From assembly GCA_903789505.1 (NCBI GenBank), contig CAIFEU010000006.1:1-22559 (forward strand): a stretch of DNA of 22,559 nucleotides, read 5' to 3'. Below are positions 1-7,881 of this stretch, piece after piece. Below the pieces are notes generated by a model. It made no database searches. It was not told where the DNA came from and worked only from the letters and a program-made list of their open reading frames with translations. Position 1 is the first letter of the stretch; each line of letters starts with the position of its first letter. A program made the translations under genes and the position numbers. The DNA is from an uncultured Coriobacteriales bacterium. Lineage in GTDB: Bacteria > Actinomycetota > Coriobacteriia > Coriobacteriales > UMGS124.

Positions 1-98
1 GCTCGACCCACCTGGTCGTCGGTCGTCCCATCACGAAGGCGGCTGACCCCCGGGTGGCGGCGCGCGCGATCATCGAGGAGGTCGCCCTGGCGCTGTGA
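1..98 (+). CDS. pyrF: Orotidine 5'-phosphate decarboxylase, C-terminal end (partial)
   Basis: Only the last 31 codons are present, read from base 3 to the TGA at 96-98. The peptide contains VVGRPIT followed by ADP and AARAIIEEV. This matches the conserved C-terminal phosphate-binding segment of OMP decarboxylases (VGR-x-I-T...DP..AA). The enzyme makes UMP from OMP in the last step of pyrimidine synthesis. The neighbourhood supports the call: pyrF followed by mihF and gmk is a common actinobacterial order. The gene is cut by the window edge and is not broken. Another TIM-barrel phosphate-binding enzyme could end similarly, but the synteny makes pyrF much the best reading. Confidence 0.85.
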   Translation, partial: STHLVVGRPITKAADPRVAARAIIEEVALAL

Positions 99-208
99 CG
101 CGCTCCCCTCTGTGGCATGCGCGCGGCATCGCCCCCGCTTCGGGAGACGCGCTCACGTTCCCGCGCCGGATGCGTCGGGGCCCGTCAAGGCCCTTGCATG
201 GCGAGTTT

Positions 209-234
209 GTGCTTGCGGCGTTGGTGCTTGCGGC
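209..234 (+). repeat. Short direct repeat upstream of mihF
   Basis: GTGCTTGCGGC occurs twice, at 209-219 and 224-234, with a 15-bp period. It lies in the 231-bp pyrF-mihF gap, 96-121 bp before the mihF start. It could be a protein-binding site or a chance repeat in GC-rich sequence. A possible -10 (TACGTT, 249-254) follows, but I find no convincing -35 at normal spacing. Confidence 0.4.
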
Positions 235-329
235 TCGAATCCGGTTGCCGTACGTTCAACAGCCGAGTCCACTTTCGTCTCGCATCCGGCGCGGCACGAC
301 CGCGACCGCATCTCTCGTTTGGAGGCACC

Positions 330-647
330 ATGGCTCTTCCCAAGCTCACCGCCGAGCAGCGGCAGCGGTATCTCAAGAAGGCCGAGGAGGCGCGCAGCGC
401 CCGCGCCGAGCTTCGCGACCGCCTCAAGAGCGGGGAGGTCTCGATCGAAGAGGTCTTTGACATGCAGAACGACATCGCGCGGCGCATGAAGGTCTCGACG
501 CTGCTGGAGTCGATGCCGGGCATCGGCAAGGCTAAGGCAGCCAAGATCATGGAGGAGCTCGGCATCTCCGAGTCGCGCCGCGTGCAGGGTCTGGGCGTAC
601 GCCAGCGCGAGCAGCTGCTCGCCTGGTTCGAAAGCAGGGGAAGGTAG
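330..647 (+). CDS. mihF: Actinobacterial integration host factor (mIHF)
   Basis: This encodes a 105-residue basic protein. It starts at ATG 330 behind a GGAGG ribosome binding site at 321-325. In-frame starts further upstream lack such a site and would add an unrelated Arg-rich leader. Residues 5-35 are a charged helix (TAEQRQRYLKKAEE...). Residues 62-79 (MPGIGKAKAAKIMEELGI) form the helix-hairpin-helix-like DNA-binding segment typical of mIHF, followed by ESRRVQGLGVRQRE. The family, known from Mycobacterium and Streptomyces, binds DNA non-specifically, bends or compacts the nucleoid and supports phage integration. It is unrelated to the HU/IHF fold. The pyrF-mihF-gmk-rpoZ order is the classic actinobacterial context and marks the phylum. 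The stop is 6 bp before gmk, so co-transcription is likely. Confidence 0.95.
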   Translation: MALPKLTAEQRQRYLKKAEEARSARAELRDRLKSGEVSIEEVFDMQNDIARRMKVSTLLESMPGIGKAKAAKIMEELGISESRRVQGLGVRQREQLLAWFESRGR

Positions 648-653
648 GGGGCC

Positions 654-1211
654 ATGGCGGGCAGGCTCTTCGTCATCTCGGGTCCAGCGGGAGTGGGCAA
701 GGGCACGGTGGTCAAGCGCCTCATCGAGCGCCGGCCCGACCTCGCCCTGAGCGTCTCCGCGACGACCAGGTCGCCGCGCCCCGGCGAGGTCGACGGGGTG
801 AGCTACTACTTCATGACGGACCCACAGTTCGACGACCTGATCGCGAACGGTGGCTTCCTCGAGTGGGCAAACGTCCACACGCACCGGTATGGCACACCGC
901 GCGCCCAGGTCGAGGACAAGCTCAGGGGCAACTCACTCATCCTCGAGATTGACCCGCAGGGCGCGTTCAGCGTCCGCAGGGCCATGCCTGACGCCGTTCT
1001 GGTTTTCATCGCTCCCCCGAGCATGGAAGAGCTGCGCCGCAGGCTCGTCGGCAGGGGGACCGAGGATGCCGCCGACATAGAGCGGCGCATGAGCGACGCG
1101 CAGACCGAGATGGCGGTGCGTGACAGATATGATGAGGTAGTAGTGAATAACGAGATAGAGGACACGGTTGACCGCATCCTTGCTATCATCAACGAATACG
1201 AGAATCGCTAG
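654..1211 (+). CDS. gmk: Guanylate kinase
   Basis: This encodes 185 residues, within the usual 180-210 for bacterial GMP kinases. The Walker A loop is GPAGVGKGT at residues 10-18. The GMP-binding signature is SATTRSPRPGEVDGVSYYF at about 35-53. It is followed by the lid region with the EWANVHTHRYGTP segment, in which the Tyr-Gly-Thr is typical. The enzyme phosphorylates GMP to GDP with ATP in the cytosol and feeds GTP and (p)ppGpp pools. The start ATG at 654 lies 6 bp after the mihF stop with a purine-rich GGGG stretch in front. Coupling with rpoZ downstream (96-bp gap) is the usual gmk-rpoZ pairing in bacteria. Nothing unusual is seen. Confidence 0.97.
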   Translation: MAGRLFVISGPAGVGKGTVVKRLIERRPDLALSVSATTRSPRPGEVDGVSYYFMTDPQFDDLIANGGFLEWANVHTHRYGTPRAQVEDKLRGNSLILEIDPQGAFSVRRAMPDAVLVFIAPPSMEELRRRLVGRGTEDAADIERRMSDAQTEMAVRDRYDEVVVNNEIEDTVDRILAIINEYENR

Positions 1212-1307
1212 ATTCATATCTGGTTCGAGGGCGTTCGTCCGAGCGCAGATGACAGAAGACTGACATCATGCCGGTGACCGCGCCCTTTTTGTTGTGGAGG
1301 AGCGCAC

Positions 1308-1724
1308 ATGTCCGTTGTGAAGCCGACGATTGATGAACTGCTCTCCGTGACGGGGGAGAACCGTTTCCTGCTGTGCGAGATTGCCTCGCGCCGTGCGTGC
1401 GACATCACCGACATGATGCGCAACCAGCACAACCGTGCCCAGCAGCTCCTCAAGGACGTCGACGCCAAGGACGTCTCCGCGTACCTCACCGACGAGGAGG
1501 GGCAGGTTCCCAACCCCCTGAGCATCGCGTTCGACGAGATCGCTCCGTCGCACGACGCCGAGGGGCATCCCTATGCGGGCAAGCTGAGCTTTGACGCCGA
1601 GGAGCTCCAGCAGACGCTGGGCGAGGACATCGAGGTTCCCGCCGCCCCCCAGGACGCCGCCGATGGCGCTGAGCAGGCTGCCGACGACGCCGAGGGCGCC
1701 GACGAGCCCGTCGATGCCGAGTAG
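1308..1724 (+). CDS. rpoZ: DNA-directed RNA polymerase omega subunit
   Basis: This encodes 138 residues starting at ATG 1308 behind a clear GGAGG (1296-1300). Residues 1-40 carry the omega core: KPTIDELL, then GENRFLLCEIASRRACDITDMM. This matches the N-terminal helix that latches the beta-prime C-terminus and promotes polymerase assembly. The protein is longer than the ~91-residue E. coli omega. Residues ~105-138 are an acidic, Ala/Asp/Glu-rich tail with DDAEG- and PVDAE-type segments that looks disordered. Such tails are seen in some actinobacterial omegas; whether this one has a role is unknown. The gene follows gmk as expected, and thiI begins 14 bp after its stop. Confidence 0.93.
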   Translation: MSVVKPTIDELLSVTGENRFLLCEIASRRACDITDMMRNQHNRAQQLLKDVDAKDVSAYLTDEEGQVPNPLSIAFDEIAPSHDAEGHPYAGKLSFDAEELQQTLGEDIEVPAAPQDAADGAEQAADDAEGADEPVDAE

Positions 1725-1738
1725 GGACTGCCGCCCGG

Positions 1739-3028
1739 ATGTCGCAGGTTGTCTTTCTCGTCCACTACCATGAGATAGGTCTCAAGGGAAAGAATCGCTC
1801 CTCGTTCGAGCGCCGTCTCGTCGACAACCTCAAGGCCGCCCTCAAGGACGAGCAAATCGAGATGGTGGGCAGGATTTCGGGCCACGTGATCGTCCGTATG
1901 CCCGGGTCGTCGACCCAACAGCAGCGCGAGCGGGTCTATGCGCGCGTGCTTGCGACTCCCGGTGTCGCCCGGGTCTCGTGGTGCCAGTGCTGCGAGCTCG
2001 ACCCGAGGCAGTATTGCCTTGCAGCCTGGGAGGAGCTTTCCAAGTCCGGTGACTTCACCTCCTTCAAGGTGCATGCCCGGCGGTCGAACACCGTCTATCC
2101 CAAGACCTCGCTCGAGCTGAACGAGGAGGTCGGCTCGTATCTGTGCGACCGCTTCCCCGACAAGAAGGTCCAGATGCATGACCCTGACCGCACGGTCGTG
2201 GTCTACGTTATTCAGGGTAGCGTCTACGTGTACGTGAACTCGGAGCAAGGGGTAGGCGGGCTTCCCGTGGGTAGCGCGGGCAAGGTCATCTCCCTCATCT
2301 CCAGCGGCATCGACTCACCGGTCGCCTCCTGGCGCATCATGCGTCGCGGCGCCGTCGTCCTCGGTCTGCACTTCTCAGGCCGCCCCCAGGTGGCGGACAC
2401 CTCCGAATGGCTCGTCCAGGACATCATCGAGCGTCTGGCCCCCGCAGCGGGGTTCGGCAGGCTGTACGTGGTCCCCTTCGGTGACATTCAGCGCCGCATC
2501 GCCGCCAGTGTCCCCGCCGACCTGCTCGTGCTCATGTACCGTCGCATGATGTTCTCGTTCGCGTGCAGGCTTGCCAAGGTCGAGAACGCCAAGGCGCTCG
2601 TTACCGGTGAGTCGCTCGGACAGGTCGCGAGCCAGACGCTCGAGAACATCATGGTCACCGACGAGTGCGCCACGCTCCCCGTCCTACGCCCGCTCATCGG
2701 CAACGACAAGCGAGAGATCATGGCTGACGCCCAACGCCTGGGGACCCTCGACATCTCAAACGAGCATGCTGCCGACTGCTGCACCCTGTTCATGCCGCGG
2801 ACCCCTGAGACGCACTGCAGTCTGCGCAAGGCCCACGCAGCATGGGAGCAGTTCGACCACGAGGCGATGCTCGACGAGATGATGGGGCTGCTGGAGTACC
2901 GGAGCTTCGACTGCCCGGCATACGCCGCCCCCCGCGCGCTTCCCCATGTCCATCGGGAGCTCGCCCCCGCACGGTTCGAGATGGCGTCCGTCGATTCGTC
3001 GGCGACGGCGGAGGCTTCCGACCGCTAG
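1739..3028 (+). CDS. thiI: tRNA 4-thiouridine synthetase ThiI (no rhodanese domain)
   Basis: This encodes 429 residues. The N-terminus (VFLVHYHEIGLKGKNRSSFERRL) is the ferredoxin-like domain, followed by a THUMP domain to about residue 165. The PP-loop ATP-pyrophosphatase motif SGIDSP is at 189-194. C347 and C348 in CCTLFMPRTPETHC occupy the region of the catalytic Cys344 of E. coli ThiI. ThiI adenylates U8 of tRNA and installs sulfur to give s4U; in some bacteria it also supplies sulfur for thiamine. The E. coli enzyme is about 482 residues because of a C-terminal rhodanese domain, which is absent here. Sulfur would then have to come directly from a cysteine desulfurase, as in Bacillus. ATG 1739 follows the rpoZ stop by 14 bp with no strong Shine-Dalgarno, suggesting translational coupling. 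Confidence 0.93.
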   Translation: MSQVVFLVHYHEIGLKGKNRSSFERRLVDNLKAALKDEQIEMVGRISGHVIVRMPGSSTQQQRERVYARVLATPGVARVSWCQCCELDPRQYCLAAWEELSKSGDFTSFKVHARRSNTVYPKTSLELNEEVGSYLCDRFPDKKVQMHDPDRTVVVYVIQGSVYVYVNSEQGVGGLPVGSAGKVISLISSGIDSPVASWRIMRRGAVVLGLHFSGRPQVADTSEWLVQDIIERLAPAAGFGRLYVVPFGDIQRRIAASVPADLLVLMYRRMMFSFACRLAKVENAKALVTGESLGQVASQTLENIMVTDECATLPVLRPLIGNDKREIMADAQRLGTLDISNEHAADCCTLFMPRTPETHCSLRKAHAAWEQFDHEAMLDEMMGLLEYRSFDCPAYAAPRALPHVHRELAPARFEMASVDSSATAEASDR

Positions 3029-3252
3029 CCGTCACGTCGCCTCCGTCGAGGGCGGCGCACCTTCCGCGACCTGGACTCCCGCACCCTCGACAGGCGGTCA
3101 ACGCCTCTGCGATGCGGCCCCTCAGTCGACACCTCGGGACAAGGACGTTTTCCGCCCGCTTCGTCAGACCCCTCCATATGTGATCAGAATCCACAATCGG
3201 CCTCGCGCTGCGTCGCATACCCTCTTTCTCGAGGGGAAGGGGGCGGTGCCAG
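3029..3252. other. Intergenic gap thiI-comEA
   Basis: These 224 bp hold no supportable gene. The last 20 bp before comEA are purine-rich (GAGGGGAAGGGGGCGG) and include its ribosome binding site. I see no convincing promoter or hairpin terminator, although the gap is large enough to separate two transcription units. Confidence 0.5.
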
Positions 3253-4116
3253 ATGGCCCAGATGTCGTCTTCGGCGTTCGACCGTCGCAGGCGGGAGATT
3301 GACGGCCGAGAGCGCGTCCGGTACGAGGGGAGCGACGCCCCCTTGTCGGCAAGCCCGAGGTCACTGCGCGAGCGCATCGGGTCGGCCTCCGCCGCGCTCA
3401 GGTTGCGCGATGTCCCCAAGCCCGTGCTGATCGCCCTGGGAATCCTCATGGTCGTCGCCCTCGGCCTTGGCTGGCTGCTGCGCGGCGAGCTGCTCTCCTC
3501 CGACACCGCCTCCCAGCTCGAGCTGGCGCAGGGACTCGCCCGGTCCTCCGCAGGCTCTTCCTCCCTGGACGCTCCCGCGGCTGCCGTCTCGAATCCCTCT
3601 CCCTCCCAAGGCTCGGGCAGTGCGGTGTTCTCCTCCCTCGACGTTGACTCCGGGTCCACTTCCATCGTGGTCGACGTCGGGGGCGCCGTCATCTCCCCGG
3701 GTGTATACACGCTGCCGTCGACCGCGCGCGTCGTCGACGCCATCCAGGCGGCCGGCGGGCTCCTTGCAGATGCCGACACGACGTCCCTCAACCAGGCGGC
3801 CACCGTCGCCGACGGCTCGAAGGTGTACGTGCCCGCCCGGGGCGAGCCGGGCGACCAGCCGGCTACGCCGAGCGCAACGGGCACGGCGACGGGGACGCAG
3901 GCGGGCTCATCGACGGCGCAGGGTGGAATCGTGAACATCAACACGGCGGACGTCGATGAGCTCAAGACGCTGCCGGGTGTGGGGGAGGCAACCGCGCAGG
4001 CGATCGTGGACGAGCGCGAGCAGTCGGGCCCGTTCGCATCGGTCGAGGACATCATGCGCGTCAGCGGGATCGGGGAGAAGAAGTTCGCCAAGCTCCAGGG
4101 GCTGATCTGCATATGA
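3253..4116 (+). CDS. comEA: Competence protein ComEA: membrane-anchored DNA receptor
   Basis: This encodes 287 residues. A charged cytosolic N-terminus of ~55 residues is followed by a single membrane helix at about 57-76 (PVLIALGILMVVALGLGWLL). A Ser/Pro-rich linker comes next. The SLBB domain is at about 137-195 (VVDVGGAVISPGVYTL...GSKVYVP). The C-terminal helix-hairpin-helix pair is at 226-287 (NINTADVDELKTLPGVGEATA and VSGIGEKKFAKLQGL). ComEA binds incoming double-stranded DNA outside the membrane and hands it to the ComEC channel. The HhH repeats are the known DNA-binding element. The gene overlaps comEC by ATGA, as expected for an uptake operon. Start choice: ATG 3253 sits behind a GGGGAAGGGGG stretch. 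Type IV pilus and ComF/ComFA genes are not in this window. Confidence 0.94.
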   Translation: MAQMSSSAFDRRRREIDGRERVRYEGSDAPLSASPRSLRERIGSASAALRLRDVPKPVLIALGILMVVALGLGWLLRGELLSSDTASQLELAQGLARSSAGSSSLDAPAAAVSNPSPSQGSGSAVFSSLDVDSGSTSIVVDVGGAVISPGVYTLPSTARVVDAIQAAGGLLADADTTSLNQAATVADGSKVYVPARGEPGDQPATPSATGTATGTQAGSSTAQGGIVNINTADVDELKTLPGVGEATAQAIVDEREQSGPFASVEDIMRVSGIGEKKFAKLQGLICI

Positions 4117-6641
4117 GGCGGCGCCCTCGTTCTGCGCGTGCGCGCCCCGGCCTCCTCGCGCCCGGGGTGGACGGGACGGCAGCATCCGCCGCGAACGGGA
4201 AGGGCATCTCTCGAGAGCGGGACAGGGACGGTCGACACGTGGTACCTCGTCCGAGTTCTTCGCCTGCGCTCGTCGCACTCGGCGTCGTGTGGGCGTGGAT
4301 GGCGCTTGCCAATGACGCCCTGCTTGACGCGCACTTCACCACGCTCTCAGACGGGGGGCTTCGGGGCGCGTCCCTGTCGCTGCTCGCTGCCTCGGTCGTC
4401 GCCGCGCTGGTCCTCTGCGTGGTGGGCGCGTGCGTGCGGGCGATGCGCCCCCTCATGCTCACCGCCGCGCTCGCGGGGGTCGTCGGGGTCGTCGCGTGCT
4501 CCCTCGCCGCGACGCAGTCGCTCGCACGTGCCGACGACATCGTGACTCGCCCGGCGTCGTCCCTGAGGTTCGTGGTGGAGACGGACCCCAAGCTTGGGGA
4601 CTATGGCTCCTGGACGTTTCAGGCGAGCGCGCGCTCCGAGCAGGGGGAGCGCCTTGGGCGCGTGTGGGTCGGCGCGTCACAGGAGGCGTTCGACAGGGCA
4701 CGCCCTCGCATGGGGTCTGTCGTGACGGCCGTGGGCAGGTGGTCATCGTTCGAGGACGACGAATGGGGTCGCTCGATGCTGTCGCGCGGGGTCGTTGCGA
4801 GGCTTTCCGCGAGCAGGCTCGAGACCTCTGGCGCGCAGCCTGGCCCGGTCGGGGCGATCAGGTCTCTTCGGGCGCGCGTCGGGGAGGCGATGACCGGGTC
4901 GGTGGAGGTCACGGCGGGGGTTGCGCTTACCTGCGGCGTCGTTCTGGGCGACACGTCCGCGCTCGAAGGGACGCAGGTCTCCGAGGACTTCAGGAACCTG
5001 GGCCTCACGCACCTCGTCGCCGTCTCCGGCTCCCATCTCGCCGTGGTCGCGGGGATTCTGGGCGCTCTGCTCAAGGCGGTCAAACTGCGGCCGGTCCCGC
5101 GATGCATCATCCTTTTTGTGGGGCTTGCCGCATACGTGGTCCTCAGCGGGGTTCAGCCCTCCGCCGTTCGGTCGTTCGCCATGGTCGTCATCGCCCTGCT
5201 CGCGCCGATTGCATCGCGGCGTGCGCATGGGATCTCCTCGCTGTCCGTCGCTGCCCTTGCTCTGGTGCTCCTCAGCCCCAGCATGGCGTTCGAGATGGGC
5301 TTCGAGCTATCGGTCCTGTCCGTGCTCGGCATTGCCGCGTTCTCGCGCTACGCTTCCTGCTGGGTGAGGTGCGCCCTTCCCACGCACGTCCCGCGCGCGA
5401 TATCGGAGGCAATCGGTCTGGCCCTGGTCGCCCAGGCATTCACGCTGCCGGTGACGCTTCCCGCGTTCGGCATCCTGCCAGTGCTGTCTCCGCTCGCGAA
5501 CGTGGTGGTGGGACCGCTCATGAGCGCGCAACTCGTCCTGGGGATGGCGAGCGCCCTCGCGTGCGCCATCGCCCCGGCATCGGCTTCCGTCGCGCTCGCC
5601 CCGTGCGCCGCGCTTGGCCAGGCAATCTGCGATGTTTCCGCCCTCATGGCCGGCATGCCCTACGCGGCGGTGCCCTGCAGCGTCGGGAGCGTTCCCGCTA
5701 CGGTCGCTCTGGTCTGCCTCTGCGCCGCCGTCTACCTTGTCTGGCCGGCACCCTCTCGCCGTGCCGGTTGCATCCTCGCCTGTGGCTGCGGGTGCCTGCT
5801 GGCGCTGGCCTTCGTCAGGGTCAGGTACCTTGGGCCAGACCGCGTCGTGGTCCTCGACGTCGGACAGGGCGACGCGATCCTGGTGCAGAGCGGCGCACAT
5901 GCCGTGCTGGTCGACACCGGGCCTGACGATGCCGTGGTCTCCGCCCTGGGTCGGGCACGCGTCATCCATCTGGATGCCGTGTTGCTCACGCACACCGACC
6001 TCGACCACGTGGGCGGCCTCGACTCGCTTCGCGGCATAGTGCGGGTCGACAGCGTCATCGTCGCCCGTGGCGCCCTCGACGCGCTCGTCTCCGAGAGCCC
6101 CGAACTCCTCGCCACGATCCTTGACGTCGCTCGCACGGACGTCCGGCAGGTCGTCGCGGGCGACAAAGTCGAGGTCGGAAGGGCGTGTCTGGACGTCATC
6201 TGGCCGCGCGCCACCGTGGAGGGCGGCGAGAACCGGGACTCCATCGTGTCGGTCGCGAGTTTTGGGGCGGGCGCCGAGGACGCCCTGAGGGTGCTTCTGA
6301 CCGGCGACGCGGAACAGGACGTGACCCAGCCTTTGGCTGAAGCGGGAAGCATAGGCGACGTCGACGTGCTCAAGGTCGGGCATCACGGGTCGGCGGTGTC
6401 GACCTCCGCGGGGCTGCTCGCGGCAGTATCCCCCGAACTTGCCGTCGCGAGCGCCGGCGTCGACAACAGGTACGGCCATCCCACCGGGCAATGCCGGGAG
6501 ACGCTCGCGCGGGCGGGGGTTCCGCTTCTGTGCACCATCTGGTCGGGAGACGTCACGCTTGCGGTCACGGGCTCCGGATACGAGGTGAGATGTCAGCGTG
6601 GCGACCTCATTGAGGGCGTCATGCGGGCCCTGCCGCCCTAG
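4113..6641 (+). CDS. comEC: Competence protein ComEC/Rec2: DNA channel with metallo-beta-lactamase domain
   Basis: This encodes 842 residues and starts at ATG 4113 inside the comEA stop (ATGA). After an Arg-rich, probably cytosolic leader of ~50 residues come N-terminal membrane helices, an OB-like extracytoplasmic domain (~150-240) and the Competence domain. The last includes GVVLGDTSALEG, NLGLTHLVAVSGSHLAVVAG and many hydrophobic helices to ~570. The C-terminal metallo-beta-lactamase domain has VVVLDVGQGDAIL, HTDLDH (about 627-632) and GHHGS (about 756-760). ComEC forms the channel through which single-stranded DNA enters the cytosol; the C-terminal domain is thought to degrade the other strand. 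All expected domains are intact. The leader before the first helix may mean the true start is later, for example GTG 4240, but the overlap favours 4113. Confidence 0.94.
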   Translation: MRRRPRSARARPGLLAPGVDGTAASAANGKGISRERDRDGRHVVPRPSSSPALVALGVVWAWMALANDALLDAHFTTLSDGGLRGASLSLLAASVVAALVLCVVGACVRAMRPLMLTAALAGVVGVVACSLAATQSLARADDIVTRPASSLRFVVETDPKLGDYGSWTFQASARSEQGERLGRVWVGASQEAFDRARPRMGSVVTAVGRWSSFEDDEWGRSMLSRGVVARLSASRLETSGAQPGPVGAIRSLRARVGEAMTGSVEVTAGVALTCGVVLGDTSALEGTQVSEDFRNLGLTHLVAVSGSHLAVVAGILGALLKAVKLRPVPRCIILFVGLAAYVVLSGVQPSAVRSFAMVVIALLAPIASRRAHGISSLSVAALALVLLSPSMAFEMGFELSVLSVLGIAAFSRYASCWVRCALPTHVPRAISEAIGLALVAQAFTLPVTLPAFGILPVLSPLANVVVGPLMSAQLVLGMASALACAIAPASASVALAPCAALGQAICDVSALMAGMPYAAVPCSVGSVPATVALVCLCAAVYLVWPAPSRRAGCILACGCGCLLALAFVRVRYLGPDRVVVLDVGQGDAILVQSGAHAVLVDTGPDDAVVSALGRARVIHLDAVLLTHTDLDHVGGLDSLRGIVRVDSVIVARGALDALVSESPELLATILDVARTDVRQVVAGDKVEVGRACLDVIWPRATVEGGENRDSIVSVASFGAGAEDALRVLLTGDAEQDVTQPLAEAGSIGDVDVLKVGHHGSAVSTSAGLLAAVSPELAVASAGVDNRYGHPTGQCRETLARAGVPLLCTIWSGDVTLAVTGSGYEVRCQRGDLIEGVMRALPP

Positions 6642-6838
6642 CGCCGGCGCGTCTCCGTCCGGATGCGCGTCTTAGGGGCACTCCTCATGGGGGGTGAGGG
6701 GAGTTGCGCACGTCGCCCGGTCCATACGCGTCCTGCGCGTCGCGACGCCTCGGATGCGCTATGGTGATGGGGCGGCGCGGGGCGCGCCGAGGTTCGGTCG
6801 GCCCTCGGCAAGGGGTCGGGAAGGGAGAGCTTGTTCCG
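6642..6838. promoter_or_regulatory. comEC-holA intergenic region with possible holA promoter
   Basis: These 197 bp contain an imperfect inverted repeat near 6679-6706 (ACTCCTCA...TGAGGGGAGT with a two-base bulge, no T tract). A possible -10 hexamer TATGGT lies at 6760-6765 in the context GATGCGCTATGGT. The lepA upstream region has a similar GATGCGCTATCAT. No clear -35 is seen. An in-frame upstream ATG at 6704 would give a 45-residue Arg-rich extension to HolA, which I regard as non-coding. Confidence 0.35.
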
Positions 6839-7828
6839 ATGACCTCTGGGCAGCAGGCTGGCAGGCATGCCTCGAAGCTCCTGCCGGCGCACCTCATGGT
6901 CGGCTCCGACGAGCTCAAGAAGAAGAACGCCCTCAAGGCGCTCGACAGGCGGCTCGGACAGGCGGGGGACCCGGCCTTCAACCGCGACGAGTACGGCTCG
7001 ACGGCGGGTTATCCCGAACCTGCGGAGCTGCTCTCGTCCCTGGACACGCTGCCCTTTGGGTCGGAGTTCAGGCTTGTCATCATCCATGACGTCGAGACAG
7101 CGGGCAAGGCGCTGACCGAGCAGATCGTCTCCTACCTGAAGAACCCCAACCCGACGACGGTCCTCGCGATGACGGCGACGCGACTCGCGTCGAACACGCG
7201 TCTGTACAAGGCGGTCGCCGCCCTGGGGGCGAACGCGATCGTGGACTGCTCGCCCAAGAAGCGCCGCGAGCTGCCCGTCGTCGTCCGGCAGATGGCCGCC
7301 GGCTATGGCCTCGACCTCGACCCGGACGCCGCCGCGGAGCTTGTGTCCCTGCTGGGCGAGTCGCGGATGCTGATCGACAGCGAGCTCGCGAAGCTCGCGG
7401 TGGCGTTTGCGGGCAGGCCGCACGTCAGCGCCGCGGACGTGCGCGAGAACGTGGCGCGCGTGGCGCAGGCAAGCGTCTGGGACTTCCTCGACGCGGTGTC
7501 CCGGCGCGATCCCGTCTCCGCCATGAGGCTGCTGCTCCTCATGCCCGACGAGTCCCCGATGGGCGTCTTCTCGCTCACGCTGACGCGCGTTCGCCAGCTC
7601 CTGGTGACCAAGTGCCTCGAGCGCCGCGGCGCGGTCGGCTCACTCGCCCACGAGCTGGGGCTACAGCCATGGCAGGTCCGCAGCTACCCCCAGTATGCGC
7701 GCAACTACGCCATGGGTGAACTCGTCGGCGCGATTCAGGGGGCGTGCGAGTGCGAGCTCGCGCTCAAGTCGCGTCCCGATAAGATGCTGAGCCTGCAGAG
7801 GTGGATCCTATCGTTCTGCCATCGATAG
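6839..7828 (+). CDS. holA: DNA polymerase III delta subunit (clamp loader)
   Basis: This encodes 329 residues from ATG 6839, within the usual 310-350 for HolA. The start was chosen because AAGGGAGAG (6821-6829) precedes it and because family alignments begin shortly before a phrase like HLMVGSDELKKKNALKAL. The N-terminal part has the AAA+-like fold without a working Walker A: LDTLPFGSEFRLVIIHDVE, then YLKNPNPTTVLAMTATRL. The C-terminal part has the lid and collar helices: ESRMLIDSELAKLA, DVRENVARVAQASVWDFLDAV, PMGVFSLTLTRVRQLL. Delta opens the beta sliding clamp within the clamp loader. The position after comEC and near rpsT is the known comEC-holA-rpsT order. A convergent phosphoesterase gene lies 53 bp downstream. 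Confidence 0.92.
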   Translation: MTSGQQAGRHASKLLPAHLMVGSDELKKKNALKALDRRLGQAGDPAFNRDEYGSTAGYPEPAELLSSLDTLPFGSEFRLVIIHDVETAGKALTEQIVSYLKNPNPTTVLAMTATRLASNTRLYKAVAALGANAIVDCSPKKRRELPVVVRQMAAGYGLDLDPDAAAELVSLLGESRMLIDSELAKLAVAFAGRPHVSAADVRENVARVAQASVWDFLDAVSRRDPVSAMRLLLLMPDESPMGVFSLTLTRVRQLLVTKCLERRGAVGSLAHELGLQPWQVRSYPQYARNYAMGELVGAIQGACECELALKSRPDKMLSLQRWILSFCHR

Positions 7829-7857
7829 CGCGCGACGCCCAGACCTCCGTCGGTCGA

Positions 7858-7874
7858 GTCGCCCGCAGGGCGAC
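7858..7874. terminator. Hairpin between convergent holA and phosphoesterase genes
   Basis: GTCGCCC at 7858-7864 pairs perfectly with GGGCGAC at 7868-7874 around a GCA loop. It sits in the 53-bp gap between two convergent stop codons, a usual place for a bidirectional terminator. No T tract is present on either side, so termination is inferred from position only. Confidence 0.45.
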
Positions 7875-7881
7875 GGCGCGC

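Noticed and set aside
226..248. tRNA-like T-arm (GGCTCGAATCCGG) before mihF
   Set aside because: Only about 3 bp of T-stem can form and no acceptor, D or anticodon arms are found around it.
1212..1307. Terminator between gmk and rpoZ (GCGCCC followed by TTTTT)
   Set aside because: The T tract is present but no compact stem pairs directly before it; only a distant GGGCG could pair, so I do not call it.
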